A program made the position numbers and the translations under genes. Below, in pieces: positions 37,928 to 46,301 of a stretch of 64,000 nt of DNA. Origin of the DNA: an uncultured Bacteriovorax sp. Its GTDB lineage: Bacteria; Bdellovibrionota; Bacteriovoracia; Bacteriovoracales; Bacteriovoracaceae. Position 1 is the stretch's first letter. The number at the start of each line of letters is the position of its first letter. The stretch covers positions 1-64,000 of the forward strand of contig CAMLMH010000004.1 of assembly GCA_946481315.1 (NCBI GenBank). Reading direction: 5' to 3'. The notes below the pieces were generated by a model that was not told the DNA's origin, did no database searches, and worked only from the letters and a program-made list of their open reading frames with translations.

Positions 37928-38344
37928 GTGAAGAAATTCTCTTTGGCCATTTCTTTCTTATTTATCCCGACTCTGACCAGTGCTGTTGAAGTCTATAAAG
38001 TCACCGAAAATACCGGACTCAATAAACTTGAACGCATTGATTCGATGGAAACGTACCTGGTTTCATTATCTGCCGGTATCAAGAACATGGAAGGGAGAAT
38101 GGAAGAGCAAAACAAGAAGCTGGAGGCCATGCAAAAAACCATTGCAAAACTTGAAGATAACGACGCCAAAAGAGTGAAGGCAGCTTTAGGCGGAGCAGTG
38201 ACTGACCTGGAAGGGGCCACCGGTGAAATAGAAAGACTGCGCAAAGATTTCACCGCCATCAAAAACGACGATATCGAAAAACTTAAAAAAGATATTATGA
38301 CCCTGCAGGAGCGCCTGCAGGATCTGCGCGAACGCGTTCAGTAA
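37928..38344 (+). CDS. small secreted coiled-coil protein
   Basis: 138 residues from GTG 37928, preceded by GAGGAG ten bases upstream; an upstream GTG at 37898 is possible but would spoil the signal peptide (VKKFSLAISFLFIPTLTSA). The mature part is almost entirely helical with heptads (MEGRMEEQNKKLEAMQKTIAKLED, in parts; EIERLRKDF; LKKDIMTLQERLQDLRERVQ), so a periplasmic coiled-coil oligomer is likely. Its stop at 38344 abuts the convergent gene's stop at 38345 with no gap. Function unknown. Confidence 0.75.
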   Translation: MKKFSLAISFLFIPTLTSAVEVYKVTENTGLNKLERIDSMETYLVSLSAGIKNMEGRMEEQNKKLEAMQKTIAKLEDNDAKRVKAALGGAVTDLEGATGEIERLRKDFTAIKNDDIEKLKKDIMTLQERLQDLRERVQ

Positions 38345-38680
38345 CTACTCGAGTGTCACGACTCCCACCAGTTCCGAAACGAGGACGTCTTCATTGCCAA
38401 TTTTTAGTTGAGTGACGTCAGCTACTAGCGGATCTTGACGATGACTTTCCGTTTTTACCTTGATCACGCTGCAAGCACTTTTTTTAATGATTCCTTCCGG
38501 ATGAATAAAACTGTGGACGCGGGAAAGCGACATCTTTCCTCCGGCACCAGTGAGTTCTCCCATGCGGACAACGAGTCCCTGACGTTTTAAGGCTTCTAGC
38601 TCTTTGTTTAAGTCAGGAGACTCAGCATAAGCGATGAGTGGTATAAGAGATAAGAAGAAAATTCTGATGATGGCCTTCAT
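38345..38680 (-). CDS. small secreted protein, function unknown
   Basis: 111 residues from ATG 38680 (AAGGAG seven bases upstream), overlapping the previous gene's TGA as ATGA. The signal peptide ends IAYA. The mature part has an N-terminal helix (DLNKELEALKRQGLVVRMGEL) and beta-like remainder with KIGNEDVLVSELVGVVTLE. One Cys only. Translationally coupled to the HTH protein gene, so the two products may act together. Confidence 0.7.
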   Translation of the reverse strand: MKAIIRIFFLSLIPLIAYAESPDLNKELEALKRQGLVVRMGELTGAGGKMSLSRVHSFIHPEGIIKKSACSVIKVKTESHRQDPLVADVTQLKIGNEDVLVSELVGVVTLE

Positions 38681-39501
38681 TGCAGGACTCCTTGAGCATC
38701 CGACTGAGGTGTTGCACCGATCACATCTGATAAAACGACAGCAAAGTATGGAATCTCTCCCTGCCATTTTTCATCATTCATGATTTCAAATATTTTTTTA
38801 ACTGCATCTTTTTCGATTTCTTTTATTTTTTTAATCCCGTCTGCATTCATTCCTTCTGACAGCGAATAAAAAAGACTGAAACCTGCACCAACATCAGCTG
38901 GCTTATACTGATCGAGGAGTGCATGGGTGAGTTGGTGGGCAAGGGCAAGATCGACGGAAAAATTTTTTTCAGCGGCATGCAACTTTCCGCAGCTGTCGAC
39001 CTTTATGTGACCTGCTTCCATCAGCATATTTAAATTTTTCAGACCATGCAGACCAAAACAGTTTTTAATTTCTTCGACAGACGTGCCGCAGACATTGGCC
39101 GCCAGTTTATAAATCAGGTAACTCGTTTTATCTTTAAAACACTGATTGAGGCCGGGATCGATTTTGTGGTCTGATTCCTCATCAAAAATGAACTGATCAA
39201 AAGAGCGACTGAGAAAGTCGGCGACGGGACCGGTGAGCTTTTTTAAAAGATGAGAAATTTTTTTTTCCCGCAGGATATAAGAGACGAGGGCAAGAACAGT
39301 GTGCGGAGCGATTTCTCCCCTCGGTTCAAGGGCAGCTTCCGTTTGCATGAGCCGGCGTAACGTTGTGGCCGGGACTCCTGAGCGGGTAGCAAGCGCATTG
39401 AGGGTGAGTGTAGGGTGGTTTTGCAGATAGAGCGCCGTCATGTGACGGAGTTGGTGATTGACGGAATGAAAAGAAGATTGTTCATCTTTATTGCTATCCA
39501 T
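38677..39501 (-). CDS. putative helix-turn-helix regulator with unknown C-terminal domain
   Basis: 274 residues. Residues about 20-55 (YLQNHPTLTLNALATRSGVPATTLRRLMQ in parts) form a helix-turn-helix: ALATRSGVPATTLRRL. The rest is helical with DFLSRSFDQFIFDEE, TSYLIYKLAANVCGTSVEEIKN and a FYSLSEGMNADGIKKIKEIE segment. The layout resembles the ~270-residue HTH proteins common in Bdellovibrio and Fibrobacter (TIGR02147/DUF4423-like), but I cannot confirm that by eye. It is followed by a coupled secreted protein. Confidence 0.65.
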   Translation of the reverse strand: MDSNKDEQSSFHSVNHQLRHMTALYLQNHPTLTLNALATRSGVPATTLRRLMQTEAALEPRGEIAPHTVLALVSYILREKKISHLLKKLTGPVADFLSRSFDQFIFDEESDHKIDPGLNQCFKDKTSYLIYKLAANVCGTSVEEIKNCFGLHGLKNLNMLMEAGHIKVDSCGKLHAAEKNFSVDLALAHQLTHALLDQYKPADVGAGFSLFYSLSEGMNADGIKKIKEIEKDAVKKIFEIMNDEKWQGEIPYFAVVLSDVIGATPQSDAQGVLQ

Positions 39502-39570
39502 AGTTTTGTTTTAACGTAAGAAAAATCTGATCAAAAGAAAAAATCATCTGAGGCCAGAAAGAGTTAGAGC

Positions 39571-39595
39571 TTCGGGGCCAAAAAGACCCCAAAAA
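39571..39595 (-). repeat. GC-rich hairpin after the DUF4360 gene
   Basis: On the minus strand GGGGTC-TTTTT-GGCCCC (6 bp with one G-T pair) lies a few bases after the stop of the DUF4360 gene at 39599, but the T-run precedes rather than follows it. It could still end the transcript. The rest of the 97-base gap to the HTH gene shows no firm signal. Confidence 0.3.
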
Positions 39596-39598
39596 AGA

Positions 39599-40366
39599 CT
39601 AACGACAGACCTGGACAGTGCGACCACCAACGACCACTATGCGACAATTTCTTCCACCACCACCGCTTCCCGGAGGCGTTCCTGCTATTGGCCTGCAATT
39701 GGAAACCAATGCGCTTAATTTTAGTCCTCCGCGAAGGTCAGAAGAATCCATGACCACCAGGCCCTGAGCACGATTTTCAAATCCGGAAAGTATTTGTGCC
39801 GTCAGCGAATTTTGCAACCTTAGGGTCACGACATCTGAAACCTGTCCCATGGCACATGCACTGGCAAGGGGCAGACGTTTGCTGGTGCTGATGATGAAAT
39901 CATCATCCTGAAGGGCGCCGGTTTGATTCCAGCTTTTTTCCGTGAGCAGTTCCGGCGATCGCGAATGCAAAATACCCAGACCATTTTTTTCAACCAGCGT
40001 ACTTTTAAAATTTCCTCTTACTCCGGGATCAAGTGTGGTCAGCCCGCGCATATCATAGTGAAGATCCAGTGCCTCAAGTTTCAACCCCTGAGGAAGTTTA
40101 ACATCCACAAAAATATTACAATTGATGATGGCGATGTTGGGATTAACCTTTGGTGACGTCACTGTCTGCGGAACACGCGCTTCAAACTGGCCGAAGATAA
40201 TGCTGGCGCTGCTTTGATCAGGTGCTAAAACAATCTGAGTTGTCTCACTCGGACAACCCAGACCGCCAACTCGAATGTTTTGAAACTGCACACTCTCAGC
40301 GGCCATAACCTGAGTCATCAGTGATGTCGCTATCAGAAGTGCTACGGACCATAAATGTTTTTGCAT
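39599..40366 (-). CDS. secreted DUF4360-like protein (paralogue A)
   Basis: 255 residues from ATG 40366, which has GGGGAGG four bases upstream. The signal peptide ends VMA. It shares with the divergent plus-strand gene the order G-x-GCP (GGLGCPSET), SIIFGQFEARV, C-N-I-x-V-D-V-x-P-Q-G (NCNIFVDVKLPQGL), LHYDMRG and the C-terminal LVVMDSSDLRGGLKLSAL. This is the DUF4360 pattern of secreted proteins with unknown role. The C-terminus adds a Gly-rich stretch and ends NCRIVVVGGRTVQVCR. Four conserved cysteines suggest disulfides. Confidence 0.75.
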   Translation of the reverse strand: MQKHLWSVALLIATSLMTQVMAAESVQFQNIRVGGLGCPSETTQIVLAPDQSSASIIFGQFEARVPQTVTSPKVNPNIAIINCNIFVDVKLPQGLKLEALDLHYDMRGLTTLDPGVRGNFKSTLVEKNGLGILHSRSPELLTEKSWNQTGALQDDDFIISTSKRLPLASACAMGQVSDVVTLRLQNSLTAQILSGFENRAQGLVVMDSSDLRGGLKLSALVSNCRPIAGTPPGSGGGGRNCRIVVVGGRTVQVCR

Positions 40367-40507
40367 AAAACCTCCCCTCATCTTCAGATTTAAGGCGTTA
40401 AGTTTTTTTTGGAAAGATGAAACTGCAGATGAAAAAAGATTGTCCGCCATATGGTGATCTATAAAAACCACCTGGCGATCAAACTGCTGAAGCTTACATT
40501 TAGGTCT

Positions 40508-40585
40508 TTTCAGGCAGACGGATCACATTTAAAAAAAGATTAACAGGCGAATAAAAAGTTATCCTGCCTGAAATTTTAAATGTGA
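40508..40585 (+). promoter_or_regulatory. interleaved inverted repeats in the DUF4360 leader, possible RNA switch
   Basis: Element A TTTCAGGCAG (40508-40517) is perfectly complementary to A' CTGCCTGAAA (40564-40573), 10 bp. Element B TCACATTTAAAA (40523-40534) is perfectly complementary to B' TTTTAAATGTGA (40574-40585), 12 bp. The order A-B-A'-B' is interleaved, so the two stems cannot nest: they are alternatives or a pseudoknot. B' ends at the first two bases of the GAGGGG Shine-Dalgarno (40584-40589) of the downstream ATG at 40594. B:B' pairing would crowd the ribosome site and A:A' would leave it free. Observed directly; the switching role is inference. Confidence 0.6.
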
Positions 40586-40593
40586 GGGGAAAT

Positions 40594-41214
40594 ATGGAAA
40601 TGAAAACTCTAAGTAAAAAAATGCTCGCCGCTATCATGGGAACAATTATGAGTGCATCAGTTGCTCATGCTGATTTAAATGATATTCAGCTTGGAACTCC
40701 AGGCTACGGAGGAAATGGTTGTCCTGCCAACTCAGCTTCAGTGACTCTTTCTCCGGATGCTAAATCTCTCTCGATTATTTTCGATCAGTTTATTGTTGAA
40801 GCGGGAGGAATGTTTCGTTCAACCGAACGAAAAACATGTAACATCGCCATTCCGGTTCACGTCCCACAAGGGATGTCTGTCTCAGTTATTGATGTCGACT
40901 ACCGTGGATACGTTGCTCTTCCGGCCGGGGCGCAGGCACGTCTGACTGCAGAATACTTTCTTGCCGGTTATTTAGGACCTCGTTTTGATAAACAATTTAT
41001 CGGAAGAACTGATACAGATTACCAGTTTTCAAATGCTATCGGAGTTCAGGCACAAGTCTGGTCACCATGTGGAGCAGATACCATTTTAAGAGTGAACGCC
41101 GCCATGCTGGTCAGAACAAATCGTTATAACGATGAAGCGATGGCCACCGTTGACTCTGCTGACTTTAAGGCCGGCATTCTCTACAAGCTTCAGTGGAGAA
41201 GATGCACTCTATAA
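40594..41214 (+). CDS. secreted DUF4360 protein (paralogue B)
   Basis: 206 residues from ATG 40594; ATG 40600 and GTG 40582 are alternatives. The signal peptide ends AHA. DUF4360 features are GTPGYGGNGCPANSASVTLSPD, SIIFDQFIVEAG, KTCNIAIPVHVPQGMSVSVIDVDYRGY (in parts), WSPCGADTILRVNAAM and VDSADFKAG. Members are small secreted proteins seen in fungi, Myxococcota and Bdellovibrionota; role unknown. It is divergent from paralogue A across 227 bp, with an unusual interleaved inverted-repeat leader directly upstream. Confidence 0.85.
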   Translation: MEMKTLSKKMLAAIMGTIMSASVAHADLNDIQLGTPGYGGNGCPANSASVTLSPDAKSLSIIFDQFIVEAGGMFRSTERKTCNIAIPVHVPQGMSVSVIDVDYRGYVALPAGAQARLTAEYFLAGYLGPRFDKQFIGRTDTDYQFSNAIGVQAQVWSPCGADTILRVNAAMLVRTNRYNDEAMATVDSADFKAGILYKLQWRRCTL

Positions 41215-41224
41215 AATTTAAAGA

Positions 41225-41248
41225 GGCCGGTTTTCACCGGCCTTTTTT
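41225..41248 (+). terminator. intrinsic terminator after DUF4360 paralogue B
   Basis: GGCCGG-TTTTCA-CCGGCC followed by TTTTTT. Lies between convergent genes; the minus-strand T-tract is absent, so it mainly serves the plus strand. Confidence 0.9.
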
Positions 41249-41251
41249 GTT

Positions 41252-42874
41252 TTATTTGGTGTAAAGATAGATGATGTCGAGAATGTCCATGCGGGGAAGA
41301 ATGACATTTTTAGTAGTGAGGTGAAAAAGGGCCCGCGGGATTTTTTGTTCCAGCCGGTATATTTCCCGCAGCTTTAAATTTTTTATCCGGTCTTCTTCAA
41401 AAGGATGATCATCCATTTTCAAAACGCGTTCCAGACGGGTAATAAAAAGCAGACAATGATCATTGAGATACTCAGGTAATCGATCTTCAAATTCTTTAAA
41501 TTCGCTTAGCAAACCGGCCAGTACTTTGGGATGAGTTTCATACATATACTGAGCAACCAGAAAGTAGAATTGGACGATTCTTTTCTCAGCATAATGCTCC
41601 AGGTGATCAATTGCCATCTGCAGATGGTGATAGACTCGAATTGAGTCACGATGATCAAGACCTTTTTGTGCTTCCATTATGTCATGCATACCTTCAAAAT
41701 AGTCTTCCGGAGTGACTTGATTTTTTTTAACTGTCACTTTAGTCTGTTCGATTCGGGAAAAACACTGATCCAGACGAACCACACAATCGCGAAACACTTT
41801 TGGCGCAGATCCAGTCAGATAGAAGGACCTGGCCTCAGTTGGATTTAGAGTCATGACCGATAAACTAGATGGAGTAATATTATCCAGTTTAAAATCCTGC
41901 ATGTTCATATCCGGGGATTGATTTCGGGGTGTAGACATGAGCTGCAGAAGTTCCAGATCTTCCGGGGGAGTCTTCCGTTTCTTTTGGAAAGCAGCGATCT
42001 TCAGAGCTGCCGATTCTTCCCGCATAATATTGTAGTGATCAAACCCAAGCGGTAAAAAATCTTTCTGGACCATCGTTTTATCTTCCAGATGATTACAGAA
42101 ATAAAGAATACCTTTATCCGGGATAGGCGGGAAATGAATATAACTTGAAGGTCCCATCACATCCGCAGCCAGAACGTCGCCATTTTTAAAAGTCATATAC
42201 AAACACCAGGTCGTAATCGTCTGGCGGGATTTAATAAATTGCGCGGCTGATTCTTTGTCCCGGCAGCATTTAATCAGATCAAAAACATATTCAAAGATCG
42301 ATTGTCCTTCAGGATTAAACACGTTGGTAAATTTTTGATGGAGGGCCAGGGTAATACCGTCTTCGGTCATAAGCGTGATGGATGGATAGGGAATACCGGC
42401 CGAGCCAAAGCCCAGCATTTTAGGAATGCCTTTTAAATCATAAATGACCGCTCGTTCATAGTGATCATATGATCCCTGCAGAGGAAAATCGAGAATCCGC
42501 CCGTGCACAACACTGCCTGCGCTGTTTCTGGTGATAAAACTGGAGCAGCCCAAGTTCCCCTTCATTAGCCCTGGGGCCCACTTGCTCATGGAGCTCACCA
42601 GTTCGGGAATCAGCATGACGTAAGCCGTTTCTTCCAATGGCTGGCCCAGGCCTTCACTATAAGCCTTAAGGTGACTAAAATGTTCAGTCTTTTTCAGCAG
42701 TGAGTTTTTTATCACCACCTTAGCGACTTCCTCCAGAACGATATTGACCTTCTCCCAGGGAGTGCGAAGCATATTTTTGACATCGGCATGGACCATTTTT
42801 CCGTGCTGTTTGTCTTTTAATCCTAACTGGTAAAAGTTCTCGTCAGCATCGCCGATAAGGGTAATGAGATCCAT
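41252..42874 (-). CDS. Ntn hydrolase, C45/choloylglycine hydrolase-like
   Basis: 540 residues from ATG 42874 (AAGGAT eight bases upstream); the frame is open for 23 more codons but that part overlaps the divergent small gene. The core GNLGCSSFITRNSAGSVVHGRILDFP carries a candidate nucleophile Cys110 followed by the strand with R/D typical of linear amide C-N hydrolases (acyl-CoA:6-APA acyltransferase and related). In the family this Cys becomes N-terminal after self-cleavage. No signal peptide. The C-terminal ~200 residues are helical and unassigned. Substrate unknown; family members act on amides such as penicillins, bile acids, N-acyl homoserine lactones or ceramides. Confidence 0.75.
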   Translation of the reverse strand: MDLITLIGDADENFYQLGLKDKQHGKMVHADVKNMLRTPWEKVNIVLEEVAKVVIKNSLLKKTEHFSHLKAYSEGLGQPLEETAYVMLIPELVSSMSKWAPGLMKGNLGCSSFITRNSAGSVVHGRILDFPLQGSYDHYERAVIYDLKGIPKMLGFGSAGIPYPSITLMTEDGITLALHQKFTNVFNPEGQSIFEYVFDLIKCCRDKESAAQFIKSRQTITTWCLYMTFKNGDVLAADVMGPSSYIHFPPIPDKGILYFCNHLEDKTMVQKDFLPLGFDHYNIMREESAALKIAAFQKKRKTPPEDLELLQLMSTPRNQSPDMNMQDFKLDNITPSSLSVMTLNPTEARSFYLTGSAPKVFRDCVVRLDQCFSRIEQTKVTVKKNQVTPEDYFEGMHDIMEAQKGLDHRDSIRVYHHLQMAIDHLEHYAEKRIVQFYFLVAQYMYETHPKVLAGLLSEFKEFEDRLPEYLNDHCLLFITRLERVLKMDDHPFEEDRIKNLKLREIYRLEQKIPRALFHLTTKNVILPRMDILDIIYLYTK

Positions 42875-42905
42875 GATCTTTAATCCTTGAGACAAAAGGT
42901 GGCAT

Positions 42906-43142
42906 ATGTTTGATATTGTAGAGGCAATCGGTGGTTCAAGCAATCAATGGTTGAATGTCTTTTTACTGGCAGTTGCAATGCTGCGGGTATATCTGGAAAT
43001 CATTAATTTCGATTTCTCTGCACTGCCTCTGACGAAAGGTATGTTCCGGGAGCAGGAGCAAGCGCGTGCTTTTCACCGTCAGGGCTTTTATCTGTCATTG
43101 GGTTATATATTGCTGTCAGCACCCTTTACGCTTTTTTCCTGA
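42906..43142 (+). CDS. small two-helix membrane protein
   Basis: 78 residues; ATG 42906 has AAAGGTGG five bases upstream. Two hydrophobic helices (about 17-34 and 60-76) flank a short amphipathic, charged loop (GMFREQEQARAFHRQG). The C-terminal 13 codons overlap the 3' end of the convergent HAD-phosphatase gene by 40 bp. Composition and a good ribosome site support it as real, though no family is recognised. It is divergent from the Ntn hydrolase gene with 31 bp between starts. Confidence 0.6.
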   Translation: MFDIVEAIGGSSNQWLNVFLLAVAMLRVYLEIINFDFSALPLTKGMFREQEQARAFHRQGFYLSLGYILLSAPFTLFS

Positions 43143-44263
43143 AGCTCCATCATCTTTTCAAATTCATCCTGGTATAGGCCATCGTACATTTCGATCAGCT
43201 CCAGCAGCCTTTTTTGTTTTTCGAAAATTGCCGGAGCGATAAGTTCATCATTTGGTGTGCGTTTACGGATAAAAATCTTTATCGAAATCCTGCGCGTTTT
43301 GGCTTCACGACGCTTGCGGGAGAGTAAATTATCCAGCTGATAAATTTTATTGAGAAGCTGAGAGTTCTGTTTTTTCTTAAGCTGGAAAATGTCCTGTTCT
43401 TTAATCTCATTCCATGTTACCCAGGGATCTACATCTTCCCTTAAAATTTTAGCAAGGGTGAGATAAATGGCCGGATCTGACTCAAAATTATCGCCCATCA
43501 AAATGAGTTCATCCGGAATTCCGGTCATGAGTAAAATATCCAGCAGATGATTGAGTTTATAGAGTCCCTGAAGCTTCAGATCTTTGGTAGTTAACTCACC
43601 ATCAAGAAAAGAAAAGAAATGACGGTAGTCTTTAAGAAAAATTCCCGCAGAAAAAATACTGTTTTTATAGAGCCAGTCACGGATGGAATCTTCATAGAAA
43701 TGCGGTGAAGCCGAAAGGATAAAAGGGTGATGACCACGCCTGATATACCGGTGGAGAATTTCCACACTACTGGCCACCGTCGGATTATTGCCGATGGGTT
43801 TGGTAAGTGAGAAATACACTTCTTTTGTTGTGGAATATTTTGTGTCCACAAGAGTTTTATCAAAATCACAGATAATAATCTTTTTAGGAGAAAAGATGCG
43901 CAGGGGGATGTAAGTGCCCAGGTGCAGCTCCAGACCTGGTTTTTTGCTCGTCTCATAGATTTGCAGAATCTCAATGGACTCACGGTCTTTGGTCAGTGGA
44001 ATCTTAAAATTAAAATTTCCAAATGAGTCAGATTCAAAAGATTTTCGGTAAATCTCTTTTTGTTCCTTGGAGAGTCCTATTATTCGCATGGTGAACTGGT
44101 ACGCATTCAGGAGTCGCAGGGCCTGGATAGGAAATTTAGGTGTAGGTATATCCAGATCTAGATTCTGGGCAATGAGATTTTCTTTCAGCGTAATAGACGC
44201 CTTGATATTAATTGAATCATCCGTGATGATTGCCAGAAAATGGACGAGGTGAGGTCTTTTCAT
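43103..44263 (-). CDS. APP1/DUF2183-type HAD phosphatase
   Basis: 386 residues from ATG 44263; an upstream TTG at 44311 in frame would overlap the promoter. The HAD core is intact: nucleophile and acid D133/D135 in IICDFDKTLVDT, motif II Ser in FILSASPHFYE, the Lys region (LTTKDLKLQGLYK) and motif IV ILMGDNFESDP. The N-terminal ~120 residues form a beta-rich domain. Resembles the DUF2183 family (yeast App1 phosphatidate phosphatase). Substrate is probably a lipid phosphate, which is inference. The C-terminus is basic and helical. Overlaps the convergent small gene by 40 bp. Confidence 0.8.
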   Translation of the reverse strand: MKRPHLVHFLAIITDDSINIKASITLKENLIAQNLDLDIPTPKFPIQALRLLNAYQFTMRIIGLSKEQKEIYRKSFESDSFGNFNFKIPLTKDRESIEILQIYETSKKPGLELHLGTYIPLRIFSPKKIIICDFDKTLVDTKYSTTKEVYFSLTKPIGNNPTVASSVEILHRYIRRGHHPFILSASPHFYEDSIRDWLYKNSIFSAGIFLKDYRHFFSFLDGELTTKDLKLQGLYKLNHLLDILLMTGIPDELILMGDNFESDPAIYLTLAKILREDVDPWVTWNEIKEQDIFQLKKKQNSQLLNKIYQLDNLLSRKRREAKTRRISIKIFIRKRTPNDELIAPAIFEKQKRLLELIEMYDGLYQDEFEKMMELQEKSVKGADSNI

Positions 44264-44310
44264 TTTAGTTGAGATATTCTTCCTGTCTTGTCGCTTGCAC
44301 TCTCTGGTCA

Positions 44311-44338
44311 AGTGTAGCAGAATTAAAGGATGTCACAA
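44311..44338 (-). promoter_or_regulatory. candidate sigma-70 promoter of the HAD phosphatase gene
   Basis: Minus strand TTGTGA (44333-44338), 16-nt spacer, TACACT (44311-44316). Start near 44304, about 40 nt before ATG 44263. Confidence 0.4.
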
Positions 44339-44370
44339 AAGGTTTTTGTAAGGGTAACGAACGGCTAAAA

Positions 44371-45099
44371 ATGCAGACAGTCTATATTGAACATTTGGGT
44401 GAAGTTGAACTTTATTTTGGCCTGGGGCTACAGATTCTGACCGGTCTGCTGCTAGGTGGTCTCGTGGGTTATGACCGTGAACAGAAAATGAAAAATGCCG
44501 GGATCAAAACTAATATCCTGATCTGTATTGGAGCAACACTCTATACGGCCATTTCCATTGTAGTCCAGCGGCATTATGCCGACAACTCCGTAGATCCGAC
44601 CCGTATTGTCGCACAGATCGTCTCAGGGATTGGCTTCCTGGGTGCCGGTGCCATTATGCAGGATAAGGGAAATATAATCGGATTGACGACTGCAGCCACG
44701 ATTTGGGTTGTGGCCGCCATTGGAGTGACCATTGGATTTGGTTATCCGGTCATCGCAAGTATTTTTACTCTGACAATCCTTTCGGTTCTCAGATTGTTAG
44801 GACCTATTTACCAGGGTTTTGAATCGACTAAAAATCATAAATACTACCATATCGAAATCCTCTCTCATGGTGATATCAAAAATCTTGTCAAAGAAATTGT
44901 ATTCAATACAACTGATAGAATCGATGAGTTACATGAACAAATTGTGGATAAAGAAACCAACAAACGGCATATCGATTTCTATGTGTATCTGCATCCAAAA
45001 AAAATGCGCGTGTTAGGTGATGAATTGCGCGATATTGTTCAGGCAGACCGAGTCCATTATCATCAAATCGAAAGCAAAACAGTCAACGTCGACGATTAA
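44371..45099 (+). CDS. mgtC: MgtC/SapB family membrane protein
   Basis: 242 residues from ATG 44371, chosen because the sequence MQTVYIEHLGEVELYFG starts as in the family. Four to five transmembrane helices. Family motifs: LTGLLLGGLVGYDREQKMKNAGIKTN, RIVAQIVSGIGFLGAGAIM and GLTTAATIWVVAAIG. A C-terminal ACT-like soluble domain covers about 150-242. MgtC proteins support growth in low magnesium and inside host phagosomes, in part by modulating F-type ATPase; here the role is unknown. No magnesium riboswitch-like leader recognised. Confidence 0.9.
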   Translation: MQTVYIEHLGEVELYFGLGLQILTGLLLGGLVGYDREQKMKNAGIKTNILICIGATLYTAISIVVQRHYADNSVDPTRIVAQIVSGIGFLGAGAIMQDKGNIIGLTTAATIWVVAAIGVTIGFGYPVIASIFTLTILSVLRLLGPIYQGFESTKNHKYYHIEILSHGDIKNLVKEIVFNTTDRIDELHEQIVDKETNKRHIDFYVYLHPKKMRVLGDELRDIVQADRVHYHQIESKTVNVDD

Positions 45100-45113
45100 T
45101 AATCAGTTTTCAA

Positions 45114-46301
45114 TCAGGCCTTTAAAATACGGTAGGTAAGTACACCCTGGTCATAGCGTTGAGTGATTTTATTGGAATTTAAAATATCTTTAACGCCAAC
45201 TTCTTTAGAGAAAAGTTCACTGCGGGTTGATTTATCAACAGAACCATCCGGGGCCGTAATAGAATTGGCGTATTTGCGGGATAAAGTCATCTTAATATTT
45301 CTTCCCTGGGCCGAGAGATGGAAATTTTCCTTTTCGTGTTCTGGTAATTCGATGGAAACTTCAACGGCTTCAGGAAGTTCAGTAACAACAGGATTGAGTT
45401 TTTCAACCTGATAGAAGCGATCATCCAGGCGTTTAGCATAGAGGGCCTTATCCGTTGCTGATTTCTCCACCATTTTTTTCATGTCCAGGGCCAGCTGTGA
45501 CTCCAGTTCTTTAATTATAGTGTCATGTTCTTTTACTATTTTTTCATAGCGGAAGCGGAAATCATCGGTTTTTTGCTTGATAATGTTCTGGTGGTGTTTA
45601 TCGGAAAAAAGAAGCTGATCGTGCTGAATGCGGTTTTTTTCGTCGCCCATTCTTTTCATTCGTGTTGTTTCTTCCAGCAAGTTGTCTTTTAATTCCTGCT
45701 GTTCACGCTCGGCCAGCATTTTTTGTTTCTTTTGTTCATTCTCCAGTCTTGCCCGAAAGGTAGATTCATTATTTTTAATTTTCTGATCAAATCCGCTGGC
45801 AAGGGTGGAAATTTCAAATTGAGCATGACGCTCTATCTTATCTTTTTCGTTTTTTGCATTGGCGGCTATTTCTCCAATCGCCGTCTGGGTATTAAACTCT
45901 ATGGCCTGCTGTTCACTTAGTGCAGACTGGTATTTGTCTTCAAAATTCGCAGCGAGGTTTTTTTTGATTCCTTCTAATTTTTGGGCCTCAGTCGTTTTGA
46001 GATTATGCTCTTCACGCTGTACCAGCTGCTGAGTATCGGCAAGACGGGCGCGATAAGCTTCAATTTTATTTTCAAAGTCTTTACTGGCACCTACCACTCT
46101 CTGAGCATTACGGTCCAGGGCACGGGCATATTGTTCTTCGCCTTCTAACAAGGCCATGTCTTCTTTTTTGTCATAAAGTTCATTGATCTTATTAAGTTCT
46201 TCTTCTCGGGCTCGAATTTTTTTCTCAATGGTTTGATTGAGTTTTTTTAACTGACTTTCATTTTCTGTGAGTCTGGCCTGCTGTTCTGAGGTAATTTTCA
46301 T
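45114..46301 (-). CDS. long coiled-coil protein, function unknown
   Basis: 395 residues; about 1-285 is one continuous heptad-rich coiled coil (Glu/Lys/Gln-rich, with NAKNEKDKIERHAQFEI and EREQQELKDNLLEETTR), without signal peptide. The last ~110 residues are a globular part with VVTELPEAVEVSIELPEHEK (in pieces) and TQRYDQGVLTYRILKA, resembling a small beta domain with hsp20-like spacing. ATG overlaps the upstream TGA as ATGA. Third gene of a tightly coupled trio. Might be a cytoskeletal or polar organiser. Confidence 0.75.
   Translation of the reverse strand: MKITSEQQARLTENESQLKKLNQTIEKKIRAREEELNKINELYDKKEDMALLEGEEQYARALDRNAQRVVGASKDFENKIEAYRARLADTQQLVQREEHNLKTTEAQKLEGIKKNLAANFEDKYQSALSEQQAIEFNTQTAIGEIAANAKNEKDKIERHAQFEISTLASGFDQKIKNNESTFRARLENEQKKQKMLAEREQQELKDNLLEETTRMKRMGDEKNRIQHDQLLFSDKHHQNIIKQKTDDFRFRYEKIVKEHDTIIKELESQLALDMKKMVEKSATDKALYAKRLDDRFYQVEKLNPVVTELPEAVEVSIELPEHEKENFHLSAQGRNIKMTLSRKYANSITAPDGSVDKSTRSELFSKEVGVKDILNSNKITQRYDQGVLTYRILKA

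Noticed and set aside
40508..40585. Standard H-type pseudoknot with both stems fully formed and stacked
   Set aside because: The link from A to B is five bases and the junction between A' and B' is zero, too short to span 22 stacked pairs; a two-state or partial structure is more likely.
42874..42943. Longer N-terminus (23 residues) for the Ntn hydrolase
   Set aside because: It would overlap the divergent 78-residue gene and its ribosome site, and ATG 42874 has its own good Shine-Dalgarno.
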